Below are positions 47,601-58,900 of a stretch of 64,000 nucleotides of DNA, in pieces. Source of the DNA: Rapana venosa (lineage: Eukaryota; Mollusca; Gastropoda; Neogastropoda; Muricidae); NCBI GenBank assembly GCA_028751875.1, contig CM054143.1:68065057-68129056 (forward strand), read 5' to 3'. The position numbers and the translations under genes were made by a program. The stretch's first letter is position 1, and each line of letters opens with the position of its first letter. The notes beneath the pieces were generated by a model. That model had not been told where the DNA came from. It did no database searches and saw only the letters and a program-made list of their open reading frames with translations.

Positions 47601-48380
47601 AAGCGATGCTAGACTGGCTAGTGCAGAAGTGGAATTTCACAGTAGAGGCCAGGATATAAAGAAAATGGCAGTGTAGTGTTATGACCTCCTAGTGCTTGCA
47701 AGGAAAATTACAGCAGGATGCTGCAAAGTTGACCCTTGTCCCAGATAAGATCACATTACGAGGAATCATGTTTTCCATAAAAACCTCTAGGCGTCCAGGT
47801 TAGCATTGACCCCTGCAGAGTCAAGTGCATGAGCTCCTAGGCAAGAAGGTTGTCAGCAATATCTTTAGACCTGTCCAAAAGTCCACAGTGTTATTTAGGG
47901 CCACTCGTTCCGCATGAGCAAAAAAAGGTTGCTGCAAACGATGCTGGGATGTCCTAGTGAATAACCTGGCCAGACATTTTCAAAGTGTATTGCACTCCTA
48001 GTGCAAGAAGGTTTGCACGCTGGATGTTCTGTTGATCACCCTGTCCCAGATAATGTGTATTACTCAGGAAACAATGGTGACTGAGGAAAGCTTTCAGTCT
48101 GTCCATTGCATAAATGGCTGGGGGCATCCACGAAATGGACGTCCACTTGGCCCCCTGGCGGGGTTCACTTGGGCAGAGCTCCTGAAGTTGAATGGTTGTC
48201 AGCAATTCTACTGTTCAAAAACCCAGTGTTGATTCTAGGGTGCGCCCTTGCGGGATTCCCGCATTAAAAAAAAAAAAAAATGCTGCAAAACGATGTGGGC
48301 AGTGCATCCTAATGGATGCAAAAAAATCCTGGACAGCACATTTTTGAACAAACAGTGTGACATTGCAACTGCTGTTTGTA
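47600..48380. repeat. Imperfect internal repeats, low-complexity duplications
   Basis: Words recur in similar order: CTCCTAGTGC...GCAAG (47,687 and 47,995), CCTGTCCCAGATAA (47,737-like and 48,041), GTTGTCAGCAAT (47,850 and 48,197), and GCTGCAAACGATG (47,931 and 48,284). Suggests an old, scrambled tandem duplication of roughly 300 bp. Confidence 0.45.
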
Positions 48381-48770
48381 TATTCTTTAAAATTAAGCAC
48401 TACTTCCGCCGTTGATGCTTCTGATTGATCATTTCTGATAAATAAAAGTTATAATACAGTCAGCAGTAAAACAACAGGCTGCTGTGTTAACCTTTCCAGT
48501 GCTGTCATTTGCAAGAATGGGGGGGGGCCTGTGTCATCCACAGAAATGACGTCACTTAAGTACACTCTACCATTGTGGGTGTTGACACTTTGCAACATGC
48601 GTTGAGATTTTTCTGTTTCTCCACTTGACACATTATTCTGACCTTTTACTATATTGTGTGTTGCTTTTTCATTTTACAACACCAAACAAACAACACAATT
48701 TAAAAGGAATCCACATTCATTATTTCCTCTTAAATAACCAATAGTTAATTCAATTATCGTTCTATATCCA
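48381..48770. other. Mixed sequence upstream of a candidate gene
   Basis: Contains a G run at 48,521-48,527 and AT-rich sequence. No promoter element that I can defend. If the candidate gene at 48,946 is real, this is its 5' flank or an upstream intron. Confidence 0.35.
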
Positions 48771-48945
48771 GGCAAGAGCAGTTCATCTGCACACAACTGG
48801 TCCTCTCTCCTCAACCAGGAGATTCAGCTGACTGCGACCAAAGACAGTGCTGCTGCCTCTACAGGCTACTGCTTCTTTTCTTCTGCTCTTGGCTAGAGCC
48901 CAGGTTCTCAATGTCCAAATTCTGCATGCTACCGTTTCTGCCACC

Positions 48946-50260
48946 ATGAAGGTAGCCGCATTCGACTTCAGGATTCATGCTGGGTAAGTTTCTGTTACCT
49001 CATGATATCCCCATAATTACAGGATTACGTGCATTTTTTGTTTTTCGACATACATCTTCCTTTTCTTCCTTTTTTGTCATGTTTCTCCAGGGGAGGTTTG
49101 GACATTGAGGAGTTTTCATTCTCTACTGTTTATCGTCTCCTTATTTATGCCCCTTTTCTATGATCATCTGTCAATACAGGCAGCCAGGTATTGGAGAGAT
49201 TTCGGCATGCAGGTTGCCTGAGTTTGCCTGGGAGATGTAAATCCACCCTTATTCCCCAGAACCATTCAGATGTGACAGCTTCAGGTTCCACAGGAGGAAG
49301 ACTGAATGGAAGGTCTGAACACCGGCGTAACAAAGTCGTCCAGGCGTCAGCTGACTGACTGACCACAACTCTCTCCTTCAGTTGCTTGTCTTCGGAATTT
49401 CAGATATGCTCAGGACGCGCTTTCGATGCATCAACATAAAAAAATGAAAAAGAATTCTTGTTCCGTAGTCATTCGAATTCTAACAAACCTGACAAACGTT
49501 CTTACATTTGATTACCCCCTGATTGTCAAGTGGTGTGTGTGTGTGTGTGTGGTAATGAAATGTACTCCTGTATCTTGCTTTGGCTTTCAAATGATTCTAA
49601 ATTGGGTGTAGTGTGGTGTGTGTGTGTGTGTTATGCTTTACTAGATAATGGTCTTATGGTGCCGGTGCGTGTGTGTGTATGTGTGATCAACTGTGTTATA
49701 GGTGTGTGTTGTTATGGGGTGCGTGTGTTGTGGCACGGCGTGACGCGTTAAAAAAAGAATAGTTTTTCTTTCATCATGGTTTTTACAATCTGTATTCCTA
49801 CATTGGGTGTGTGTGTGTGTGTGTGTTGTGTGTGTGTTGTATGCGGGGTGGTGTGCACGCACTGGTTGTGTTTGTGTATGATATTTTTTTAAGCTATCTT
49901 GGAATGTTTTAGCAACTGAATGTATTTTCTTGTGAGACAATTTAGTATCTGTGCTTGTGCTGACCCTAGGTCTGGTCGGTTCCTGCACTCCCTGAACATT
50001 CTGCTCTCCTCTGCTCTGTCAGCTCTGTCCTGGTCAGCGTACCTCACTCCATGTCCACCTTGTCACCATCCCCTACCACACTCCTTCCTGTCCTCACAGG
50101 GACCAACAGCAACGTCCTCCTGAGGTCTGGCAGCTGATCAGCAACGACAGACATGTCCTCCAGGCTGCCCTGATTTCCCGCCCTGTGGATTGGCTTGTCA
50201 CCTGCATCAACATCATGTCCCATGTCTTCAGTCAGCACTACGTCTTGTACAGAAGGACAA
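48946..50260 (+). CDS. Candidate 5' end of a host gene: start codon and three phase-matched exons
   Basis: Exon 1: GCCACCATGA, an ideal Kozak context, starts MKVAAFDFRIHA and ends GG|GTAAGT (48,983/48,984). Its 5' UTR may begin at an acceptor CTATATCCAG (to 48,771). Exon 2: acceptor CTGACCCTAG, then 49,970-50,038, reading SGRFLHSLNILLSSALSALS then WS, donor GTACCT. Exon 3: acceptor TTCCTGTCCTCACAG, then 50,100 onward, reading RPPEVWQLISNDRHVLQAA then LISRPVDWLVTCINIMSHVF, open to about 50,270. All three joins keep phase 2. Introns would be 986 bp and 61 bp. The 3' limit of exon 3 has no good donor. Protein unrecognised, probably helical and hydrophobic. Confidence 0.4.
49529..49860. repeat. 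GT-rich runs in the candidate intron
   Basis: GTGTGT runs at 49,532-49,552, 49,613-49,631, 49,665-49,684 and 49,806-49,840, separated by mixed sequence. Confidence 0.8.
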
Positions 50261-50270
50261 ATCAAAGTGC

Positions 50271-50575
50271 TTTCACACACACTGTTCACACACACACAAA
50301 CATTTACACATACACACATGCATTTACAATAATACACAAATGAAGCCATGAATACAACACACAGGTTAACGGACACACCCGCAAGGAAAAGCTCTCAACT
50401 CAGCAGCAGGATAAATGGAGTCCTAAACTAAAGCCACATTCCAACTTCAGTGATGATGTCTAAACACAGCACCAGTGTGTAGAGTTTGCAGGGGGGGGGG
50501 GGTTGTTGGGGGGCATTTCTGGTCATCTGCTCTTACCAGCATGACCGGCCTTTCTTCCAAAAGGCAGAATACCCA
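50271..50575. other. CA-rich words and a G run, no gene
   Basis: ACACACAC and ATACACACATGC words at 50,276-50,345 and a G run at 50,490-50,501. Nothing else recognised. Confidence 0.5.
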
Positions 50576-50790
50576 TCAGCACACAATGGCCTACTCTTCC
50601 ATAAGGTGAAACAGGTTTTAGTGTGTGTGCGTGCATGTGTGCATGAGTGTGTGTGTGTGTGTGTGAGATGTTCTGTGTGCATTTGCACATGGGACATCAG
50701 TTTACAGCCTCATCTAAAGGACTTTCAGGGGAGTGGAGTCGGCACTGATGTCAAGTCCAGGGGAAAAGTCCCCTAGAACAGGAATCTTGG
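50576..50790 (-). mobile_element. SINE-B middle fragment interrupted by a GT run
   Basis: CACACAATGGCCTACTCTTC, then GAGATGTTCTGTGTG, TTGCACATGGGACATCAG, TTTACAGCCTCATC, GGAGTGGAGTCGGCACTGAT follow the body of the family. A GT microsatellite of about 60 bp replaces the CGTGTGTGCAA word. Both the 3' tail and the tRNA-like head are missing. Confidence 0.7.
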
Positions 50791-51185
50791 TGGTGGCTGG
50801 ACCCTGTGCGGCTGTCAGCATTCATCCGACTCTGAGGGACCTGCAGTGCAACACCCGAGTCAGTCCTCTTCTCCAGTGCTGGAAAGAAGTCCAAGTGACG
50901 ATATGCAACAAGGGGACAGAACTCCAATCTATGAGGAGTGCAGCACTGATTGATAATCCTCTTCCTCTGCAGACGTTCAAAGTGATGACATGGAACGTTC
51001 GAGGGAACAGCAATCCAATCTAGCACAAGTCCAGAACTGACAGCACTAAACCTCTTCCTCTACAGACGTTCAAAGTCGGAGAAAGTGGTTTCCCTTCTTC
51101 CCCAGAACGGATCAATCCTCGTCTGCTGTGCTTGGTGGTGGCTAGCACTGTTCAAGGCTGCCCTGGCTGGAGGTGACATGCCCTC
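50791..51185. other. Sequence with a short duplicated segment
   Basis: CCTCTTCCTCTGCAGACGTTCAAAGT (50,959) recurs as CCTCTTCCTCTACAGACGTTCAAAGT (51,052), with CAGCACT shortly before both. The first copy is followed by an open frame VMTWNVRG, which resembles the start of an AP-type endonuclease domain, but no more of it follows and a stop comes seven codons later. Confidence 0.4.
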
Positions 51186-51285
51186 ATTAGGAGAGGAGAA
51201 ATAAAAACTGACTCGTTTTTAAAACAACGAAATAAAAGTAGATGACTGAACGAACCAAGCAAAATGAAAAATAATAAAACAAAAG

Positions 51286-51432
51286 TTGACTTGTAACCAA
51301 ACCAAAACAACCCTTAAAAAGTAATCTTTTAATAATTATATAGTTGTACAGCAAAACAAAACAAAAGAAAACAAAAACTAACAACCAAACCAAAACAACC
51401 TGTAAACAGTTATAGTTATACAGCAAAAGAAG
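51286..51432 (+). repeat. AAC/AAAC-rich two-copy duplication
   Basis: AACCAAACCAAAACAACC, then TATAGTTGTACAGCAAAA at about 51,294-51,357 recurs with small changes at 51,382-51,428. Confidence 0.65.
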
Positions 51433-52036
51433 TCCAGCTGATCATGAAGCAGACTGAAACACTGGAAGATCACAGAGTCAATGACAGTCATTACCCACAA
51501 GATACAATCATAATCACAGCAGGAGACTAGGATAATAATTCTATCATTGAAAAACCCTCAGGCCTCCACAATTTACAACAATGAAGGAAAAAAATGCCCT
51601 GAAAAAAAGATTAATAAATTAGACAAAAAGATAAGAGCTCAGAGTTAGCCACTTACTGACTTAGGTAACTGACTTAGTCCTGTTGTGTTAGCTAGTCATT
51701 ACTGCCACATTTTTTGTCATATATCATATATTATCCAATCACACACACTCAAACAGAACCAAACTCATCAACACTGAAACAAAAGGCACAGAAACCTAGA
51801 AAGCAAAAATCCTGATCAGATCATCTTTTAAACAATGAGGACTAAAGGTTAGGTGCTCTCTGAACCCAGGTATAGATATAGAAATATATCTTCATATCAC
51901 TCAGATAAACTCACTATAAAATATGCTTACCACAGTTGTCTCTTCTTCTTTTCCACTCCTTGCTCATGGATCTGCACTTTCTTCTGCACAACAAATTACA
52001 TTATAACTGTCATTACACATCACTCAACATTCTACC
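51433..52036. other. AT-rich sequence, no gene seen
   Basis: Short frames only. No splice-supported exon or repeat family recognised. Confidence 0.45.
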
Positions 52037-52152
52037 ACGTGTGTGTGTGTGTGTGCGCGTGTGAGAGAGAGAGAGAGAGTGCACGCACGCGCGCACGCAA
52101 GAGAGAGAGTACATGTGTGTGAGTGTGTGTGTCACTGTGTGTGTGTATGTAT
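52037..52152. repeat. GT / GA / GC microsatellite cluster
   Basis: GTGTGT, GAGAGAGA, CACGCACGCGCGCACGC and GTGTGT runs in succession. Confidence 0.85.
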
Positions 52153-52153
52153 A

Positions 52154-52544
52154 ATTTCTATTTTATTCTTTTATTTCCAGGATAATGGAATAAGCACTTT
52201 GTGCTTTTTTACATCCAATCCCCGAATGTGTGCAGTTTTTTGTAAATGTTCTCATCTGTTCTGTCACTTGTTTTGCTGTACAACTAAATAATTATTATAT
52301 AATACGAGTATTTATTAACTATAGCCTACTCTTCCAAAAAACAGAACAAGTTTTACCATGTGCGCAAGATGTTCTGCGTGTGTTCGCACACCGGACTTTG
52401 GTTTATACTAGTCATCCGAAGGACTTTTGGTGGGAGAGGAGTCGGCACTGATGTTAACTCCAGAGGATTAATGAGATTTGAACCTGGGTCAACACTCAAC
52501 AGATCACAAGCGCATCACTCTAACCACCAGGCTACCCTGTCCCC
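52154..52544 (-). mobile_element. SINE-B with tRNA-like head (near complete)
   Basis: Read on the minus strand, the 5' head GGGGACAGGGTAGCCTGGTG then GTTAGAGTGATGCG supplies an A-box-like TAGCCTGGTGG, and GGTTCAAATCTC (complement of 52,473-52,484) is a good B-box. The body has the GGAGTTAACATCAGTGCCGA word, and the 3' end is TTATTCCATTATCCTGGAAA then a TAAAAGAATAAAATAG tail. Head plus A and B boxes mark a tRNA-derived SINE. A small AT-rich insert lies at about 52,272-52,320. Confidence 0.82.

Positions 52545-52609
<65 letters not shown>
52545..52609. repeat. (GT)n, about 32 pure units
   Basis: An uninterrupted GT run directly against the tRNA-like head of the SINE-B copy. Confidence 0.95.
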
Positions 52610-52610
<1 letters not shown>

Positions 52611-52649
52611 TGCAAATTATTATAATTGATTTTCAAAATCCTCAATGCC

Positions 52650-52665
52650 CTAAGAGGGGTCAAAG
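52650..52665. repeat. 16-bp target-site duplication, left copy
   Basis: CTAAGAGGGGTCAAAG, identical to 52,945-52,960, flanking the SINE-C insertion. Confidence 0.9.
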
Positions 52666-52944
52666 TATGTTCTTTCGAGCCAGAAGGCCCATAGAGCCGG
52701 AGCTTATCCCGGTTTCTGTAGCGTTAAGCGAACTGATGGTTTTTCACCACCCCTGTGACAGGACGCTAGTCTGTCGCCAGATACTTCCCCAGCAGAGCTG
52801 GTACCCACTTGTACACCTGGGTGGAGTGAGGAAAATAGGAGTAAAGTGTCTTTCCCAAGGACACAACACCGAGCCGAGCGGGGATTGAACCCGCGACCTC
52901 TGGATCACGAGTTGACTGCCTAAACCACTCGACCACGGTGCCTC
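52666..52944 (-). mobile_element. SINE-C, complete copy with tRNA-like head
   Basis: On the minus strand it starts GAGGCACCGTGGTCGAGTGG then TTTAGGCAG (A-box region like tRNA-Leu or tRNA-Ser heads), with the B-box GCGGGTTCAATCCCCGC about 45 bases on. The body has TTGGGAAAGACACTTTACTC and TTTTCCTCACTCCACCCAGG, a central domain I remember from SINEs of several marine invertebrates. The 3' end is TTCTGGCTCGAAAGAACATA with no poly-A. Exact 16-bp duplications on both sides (52,650-52,665; 52,945-52,960) prove a target-primed insertion and fix both ends. Confidence 0.92.
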
Positions 52945-52960
52945 CTAAGAGGGGTCAAAG
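52945..52960. repeat. 16-bp target-site duplication, right copy
   Basis: CTAAGAGGGGTCAAAG, identical to 52,650-52,665. Confidence 0.9.
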
Positions 52961-53040
52961 GCGAATTAAATCTTGAATCTAAATCATGTGTGTGTGTATG
53001 CACGTGTGTGCATATGTGCATGCATGTGTGTGTGTATGAG

Positions 53041-53051
53041 AGAGAGAGACT
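53041..53051. repeat. 11-bp probable target-site duplication, left copy
   Basis: AGAGAGAGACT next to the tail of the LINE, repeated at 54,841-54,851. The low-complexity sequence weakens it, but it sits exactly at both element ends. Confidence 0.6.
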
Positions 53052-54097
53052 CAGAGTCAAGTCAAGTCAAGTCAAGTCAAAATTTTATTTCCAGATGGTA
53101 CATTGAATAAGCAATGCATTTGCTTTTTTTCATCAAGCCATCTATCTAAGAACAAATTTCGTAATGATTATACTAAGACACTACATTATTGCATCATTTA
53201 CCGTTAAATTAAACCAGTAAAAAAAGAGGAAAAAATCGATAAGGAGATACATTGGAAATACAAATTACCACATATACACGCACACACATACTCATGCACA
53301 CCTGAGCACGTGCGCGCTCACGTCCACACACACATTTAAATAAAAATGTTTTAAGAATTAAAAAAAGAAAATCTTAAAACGTCAGGACAAACAAATTACT
53401 TCACCTACTGTTACATCCATTCTTTCACGTTTATACTTAGATAATAAAAGGTACAAGAATAAAAACGTTAGAAAATACTAGGCATTTCGTCATTACTGAC
53501 AATATTACCTTCAATGACCTCCCTCCTCTCCTCCTCCACCCATCAAACATGTGCTTTTTTGCGTTCATACTTTTCAAATAGCGCTTTTAAAAAATGACAT
53601 ATTCACACAATAACTATCAAAGCAAGATAAGTCAAATAAGATTACAATAATGATTATCATAATAGAGATACAATTATAACAACAATCGCCCATCACCATG
53701 AGACAACAATATAACAAATGATCCCCTCACCATGAGACAACACATAACCATGATAACAGAAAAGCATGGAAAGGATGGGGGTGGGGGAGGAGTATCAAGG
53801 GGGAAGGGGAAATACACCTTCAATCAAATTAATAGTTTAAAAAAAACAATTATTCAAACAAGTAGAACCCCTATACGATACAGAATTCAAAAGCCCATAA
53901 TCCACTGGACTATCAAACTAAAACAATATCATACTAAAACAGTATCGCTTATAATAGTACTAATAATCTCATCTCTAACTGCAATAAAAACAACATCCAC
54001 GATAAAATCTATTGAATTAGACAAGACAAAGGGCATGAGGGAGGAGAGGAGGGGAAAAGGGGAGGAGGGGGAGGAGAGAGAGAGGAGAGAGAGAGGG

Positions 54098-54141
<44 letters not shown>

Positions 54142-54840
54142 GAAGGACACACATCAAGCTATCAAGTCTACATAAAAGTTTTTTTAAAAAATTTCCTCTT
54201 TCCACTTGTTTCAAATTGAAAGTTTTATTTACTAGCTTGCATAGATTACTCTTACTTCTTTGCATAATTGGTGTGCCTCTTTCCTCCCTCCCCCCTCCCT
54301 CCACACATATACAGTGTGTTACTGTAGAATTTTAGTCCAGTAAGACATACTTGAATTTTTTGTTGTAAGGAATACCATTAGTGCTGGTAAATGTAAGTAT
54401 GGTTGATTTTGCCCTATTAATCATGGTTGATTTGCCTTATTAGTCAATTTCTAGGCTTCATGCATTAGATGGCTTTTTAGCTGTGTCTTGAATGATTTTG
54501 TTCTTGATACATTTTAGCATTTTTGGGAGCTTGTTCCATAAGTCACTACCTGAGTACAAGAAGCTTTTTTTGTAAAAATTATTTCTTGGTCTCGGAAATG
54601 TTAGTAGATGATTATGTCTGTGTTCATTGATTTTGAAGCTATTGGTGATCTTTGGAGGGGCATTTCCATTGACAACTTCTGGACAATGGCTTTTATTTAG
54701 TTAAAGTTGTTTTTGAAGGTTAGGTATTGTTTCCTTATAATCTTTTGATGGTTAGGGAGCTTGATTTTAGTAGAACAAGTTTCAGTGCTCTTTTATATAA
54801 TCTATGAATCAATTTTAAATTTGTAGCACTGCAGCTACTC
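53052..54840 (-). mobile_element. 5'-truncated LINE-T with (TTGAC)5 tail
   Basis: The minus-strand 3' end is five TTGAC units (complement of 53,056-53,080). Upstream on the same strand lie the AATGTACCATCTGGAAATAA and AGATAGATGGCTTGATG words shared with 12,004-12,070. Near the 5' end a broken frame reads FPRPRNNFYKKSFLYSGSDL then WNKLPKMLK, the typical C-terminal motif of many LINE reverse transcriptase ORFs (R-x-x-x-x-x-x-x-SFxY-x-GxxLWNxLP). The polymerase core is missing. AGAGAGAGACT flanks both ends. A purine-only tract lies inside at 54,031-54,146. Confidence 0.78.
54031..54146. repeat. Purine-only GAGAGG tract inside the LINE
   Basis: About 115 bases of almost only A and G on the + strand, with GGAGAGAG periodicity. 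Confidence 0.9.
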
Positions 54841-54851
54841 AGAGAGAGACT
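54841..54851. repeat. 11-bp probable target-site duplication, right copy
   Basis: AGAGAGAGACT, identical to 53,041-53,051. Confidence 0.6.
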
Positions 54852-54912
54852 GTGTCAGTGTGTGTGTACAACTGTACATGTATAATAATTGATACGATCT
54901 TAAACTAAATAT

Positions 54913-54934
54913 CGCCCCCCCCCCCCCCCCCCCC
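54913..54934. repeat. Poly-C run of about 21 bases
   Basis: Uninterrupted C run following ATATCG, before AATTTCC. Confidence 0.95.
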
Positions 54935-55925
54935 AATTTCCTGGGCACAAAAGGGGGGCTTTCTTTTCAGATGTGATGATGACAACTCATTCTCACCAGC
55001 TATGCTATGAACTCTGGCAACGTCAAACATTGTCCGGGGCTGTCAACAACAATACTTCAGTCAAGAAAAATTTTTCACATTAAAAAACATTTTAAAATGT
55101 GGTATCTAAAGTAAAATAAATAATACTGTGCATACTGTAAGTAAGTGTCATTGTTTTCATTGATAGCAAAATAAATGTGGACACTACCTTAACTTTTGCA
55201 GGAAGTTTTTTAAGCCAGCCAGAACTTTGCCCTTTAGAGTAAAACAAAACAATTTCTAATATCATTTCAGTCACTATATAGATTTCTATAAGTAACTGGA
55301 AAAAAAAAGTCATGATGAAACATTTCTGAGTGATGATAGTAATTTAGTGATAGGGATTAGTAAATTACGTGACTGAGCGTGAGTGACAGTGACTGAGTGA
55401 GGGGGGTGACACTTCTCTTCATAATTATTTATAATAATAAATATCATTTATTATAACAGACTCCTTGCAAGTTGTAAGCATACATGTATGTTAACCAAGC
55501 TGAACAGGAATTCTGTATGGGTGTGATCAAAAGAGGGCACTAAGAGAGTGTAGACATCCGCACGTTTGTGTGTGTCACTGTCGGTGTGTGTGTGTTGTTT
55601 TGTTGTTGACTTCAATTTTACGTCTGTTCACTTTTAGTGATATTGAGTGAGTGACTGGCCTTTGCGCTGGATGGCAGCAGGGTGTATCTCTCTGTGTTTG
55701 AGTGATGTTTTTGTGCTTTTTTCTACGTTCAGCAATACACATTGTATATCTACGTGTTTGTAATTTCACCGTGCATTGACTGGTCAGATTGGTTTTCCTT
55801 ATTATCATTTACATTCGAATTACTTTAATTTATAATTTTCATTTTCTGATAAATTTTTGAACATTCAACTGACTTGATGATTTGTGTTCAATGACATTGC
55901 TGGTCCTTGTGACCCTTTTTACTGT
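54935..55925. other. Non-coding sequence; last part may be the 5' UTR of the LINE
   Basis: AT-rich sequence with a GAGTGA-rich stretch at 55,360-55,400 and GT words at about 55,565-55,600. From about 55,600 it may already belong to the L2-like element that follows, but no 5' boundary is visible. Confidence 0.4.
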
Positions 55926-55929
55926 AACC

Positions 55930-58900
55930 CTGCTGCCGTGTGAAAAATTTGCACGTGAAACACAAAACTCAGATCTCCCCCACCACAACTACCCCATTCT
56001 CCTCCTTCCACCGATATGACACTTACTGCCGAAGACATGAGAGCTTTGCTCTCACATGGGTTTACTATATACACACAACTTCAACAACACATTTCAACCT
56101 TAGGAATCACCGCCACAAAACTAGACAGGTACCCGTCCCGGGCAGAACATCGTCACCTGCGGCCCCCTAATCCTCTCCATCCTCATTTCTGACGTCACTC
56201 CCGCTACGACCGTAACCAAGGAAAAACACTGCTTGGCTTCCCTCTGATCCACCTGCTTTTTCCCGTGTTTAGACTTTGATAAAACGTGTTCTGATAATGC
56301 GTATCATGGTGTACATGCAACTTTTAAAACCCCCGAACTTCCCCAGTTCTTTCACCAGTTTCTACACCTGACTCTCAATCCAAACTTTTGTCTGCTCTTC
56401 CACTCTCCACACTTTACTATGGCCTTCATCCTCTTCCACTGACAGTTATCCTAATTCACCACAGTTATCATCAACCTCTCTGCCTCCTTATAAACCATCC
56501 TTCACATTGTGCTTGTTCAACGTGAAATCTGTCTGCCCAGGGGGTAAAGCTGATCTCATTTCTGATTTCATCTCTGAAAAGAACATTGATCTAACATTTC
56601 TTACAGAAACCTGGTTAAAACCACACGGTCATGAACCAAAAATAAAACAAACTGCACACCTGGTTATAAAACTCTTTCTCTTCCCAACCTCCCGTGGAGG
56701 GGGCTTTGGGCCATCGTTTATAAAGATACACTCGAACCTGCTTTTTCTTTCTGTCCACTCCCTCTCTTTCTTCACCTGAATCTTCGAAGTCTGTGAACTC
56801 AACTTCAACACACCTGGCCACTCTATTATTTTCTGCTGTTTTTACGTCCACCTCCAAGCCGTAAGAATAATCTGACATTTCCATTTTCCATCAAGATTTT
56901 CAGTCACTCCTGGATCACTACAGCCTCTCTCCCAGAAAGCTCATCATTCTCGGTGACTTAACTTCCATTTTGATAACAGTCTTCTTCTGATGTCAAACGT
57001 CTGTCTCTTTCTTTGTCAACCACTCTCTTTCTCAGCTGGTAAACGAAAACAACCCCACAGATAGGAACATATTTTAGACCGGCTTATTACTGATATTTCC
57101 CAAGATCTGATCACATCTGTATCTATCACTGACGAACTACTTTTGATCATTCCCTGTTCTTTTTTCTCTAAATAATGCAAAGCCTATCAGAAAGAAAAGT
57201 AAAGTCACCCTTCCAACCTTAAGGCCATAGATATTCAAACTTTCTCTTCACAAGCTGCTGAACGCCTATCACAAACCCCTGACACAATAACCCCTCTAAA
57301 CACTACAATGATGTTCTCAGCCAACTGCTTGATGAGCATGCAACCTCCCACTGACCGTTCTCCTTCCTGATAGGCCAGTTGCACCTGGTACACCCATGAC
57401 ATCCTGGTCGCAAAAATGCAAAAAGCAGGCAAATAGAGCGGCAGTGGCGAAAATCAAAAACGGAAATTAATAAGCACTCTTTCGAAAACAAGTAAACAAA
57501 GTCAAATCTTTAATTCTTTCAGAAAAAACAAAGTATTACTTTCTCAAGTTCTTGATGCCCCGTCTATGAAATCTCTCTTTCCCTCACATCTACTCTTCTT
57601 GGATCTGTGAAGGCAAGCCCTCTGTCTTCCATCCACAACCACTCTGAACTTCCATCTATATTTTCAGCATTCTTTTCTGAAAAAGTCTATAACATTCGCT
57701 CCAAACTGGACCAGAATCCTTTCCAGCTGCCTCTTTCCCGATCCCAAATTCTCTGGGACTCCCCTCCTTTTTTTCATCCGACAAGTGAGAAAGAAATCCA
57801 CGATAATTCTGAAAGAAATGACTATAAATTATGTGATCTTGATCCCCTTACCCGCTTCTCTTTTCACACAGTGCCTACCACAAATCATACCGCTATCACG
57901 AAAATAGTAAACTCATCTCTTGTTTCAGGAAATGTTCCATCAGCTCTCAAAACTGCTATAGTCACACCTCTACTCAAAAAGCATGACCTTGACCCTAACA
58001 TTCTGAAGAATTATAGACCTGTTTCCAATCTACCTTTTATTTCTAAACACGCTTCTACTCGCTTCTGACTCAGGGAAAATCTCCCTTCTCACTCTTCTTG
58101 ACTTATCAGCAGCATTCGATACTATAGACCACTCAATTCTTCTCTCCCGTCTTCAAAAAACGTTCGGTGTTACTGGCACAGCCCTCACCTGGTTTAATTC
58201 ATACCTTTCTGACCAATTCCAGACAGTTGCAGTAAACAAGATTCAATCAATACCTGCCAAACGGAATGCGGGGTCCCCAGGGGTCAAATTTTAGGCCCTG
58301 TTCTTTTCACTCTTTACACTGCCCCACTGTCACATATAATAAACCGTCATCAAATCAACCACATTTTTACGCAGATGACTCTCAGATTCAAAGCAGTGTT
58401 ACTCCTGAAAATCTGCCTTCTCTCCTGACAAATATGGCCCCGCTGCTTTGAAGATATTCAAAACTGGATGACACAGAAAAAACTTACAGCTAAATGCAGA
58501 TAAAAACCGAAGCCATGCTCGTAGGGACCAAAACAAAGCTTTTCCCTTACAACAGCTTCAATAGAACTTGGCAATACATCAGTCCCTCTATCCACTGCTG
58601 TGAAGTATCTAGGTGTTGTTATCGACAACACACTCTCTATGAAAAAATTAATCACCCAGACCTGTCAGTCGTGCTGCTATCAATTACGGCGTATTAGTGC
58701 AATTCGAAAGTACCTGTCCACTGATGCAACAGCCAAACTTGTCACTTCTCTCATTCTTTCACGTCTGGACTATTGTAATTCTCTTTTGTCGGTCTGCCAG
58801 CATCATCTATCCACTCCCTTCAACTATACAAACCCACAGCTCGACTAAATTCTCAGAAAGAAAAAATCTGAGCACATTACCCCCCTCTTTGCAATCTCCA

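Noticed and set aside
50044..50376. 110-codon minus-strand frame
   Set aside because: Lies opposite the candidate exons on the + strand; its C-terminal half runs into CA repeats, and + strand splice signals are stronger. Not excluded completely.
50959..51020. Endonuclease start motif (VMTWNVRG)
   Set aside because: Only eight residues match and a stop follows shortly; the same sequence is partly duplicated nearby without the motif.
52473..52544. tRNA gene on the minus strand
   Set aside because: A and B boxes are present, but the acceptor stem does not close and the sequence continues into a SINE body.
52876..52944. tRNA-Leu/Ser-like gene on the minus strand
   Set aside because: It is the head of SINE-C, inside exact target-site duplications.
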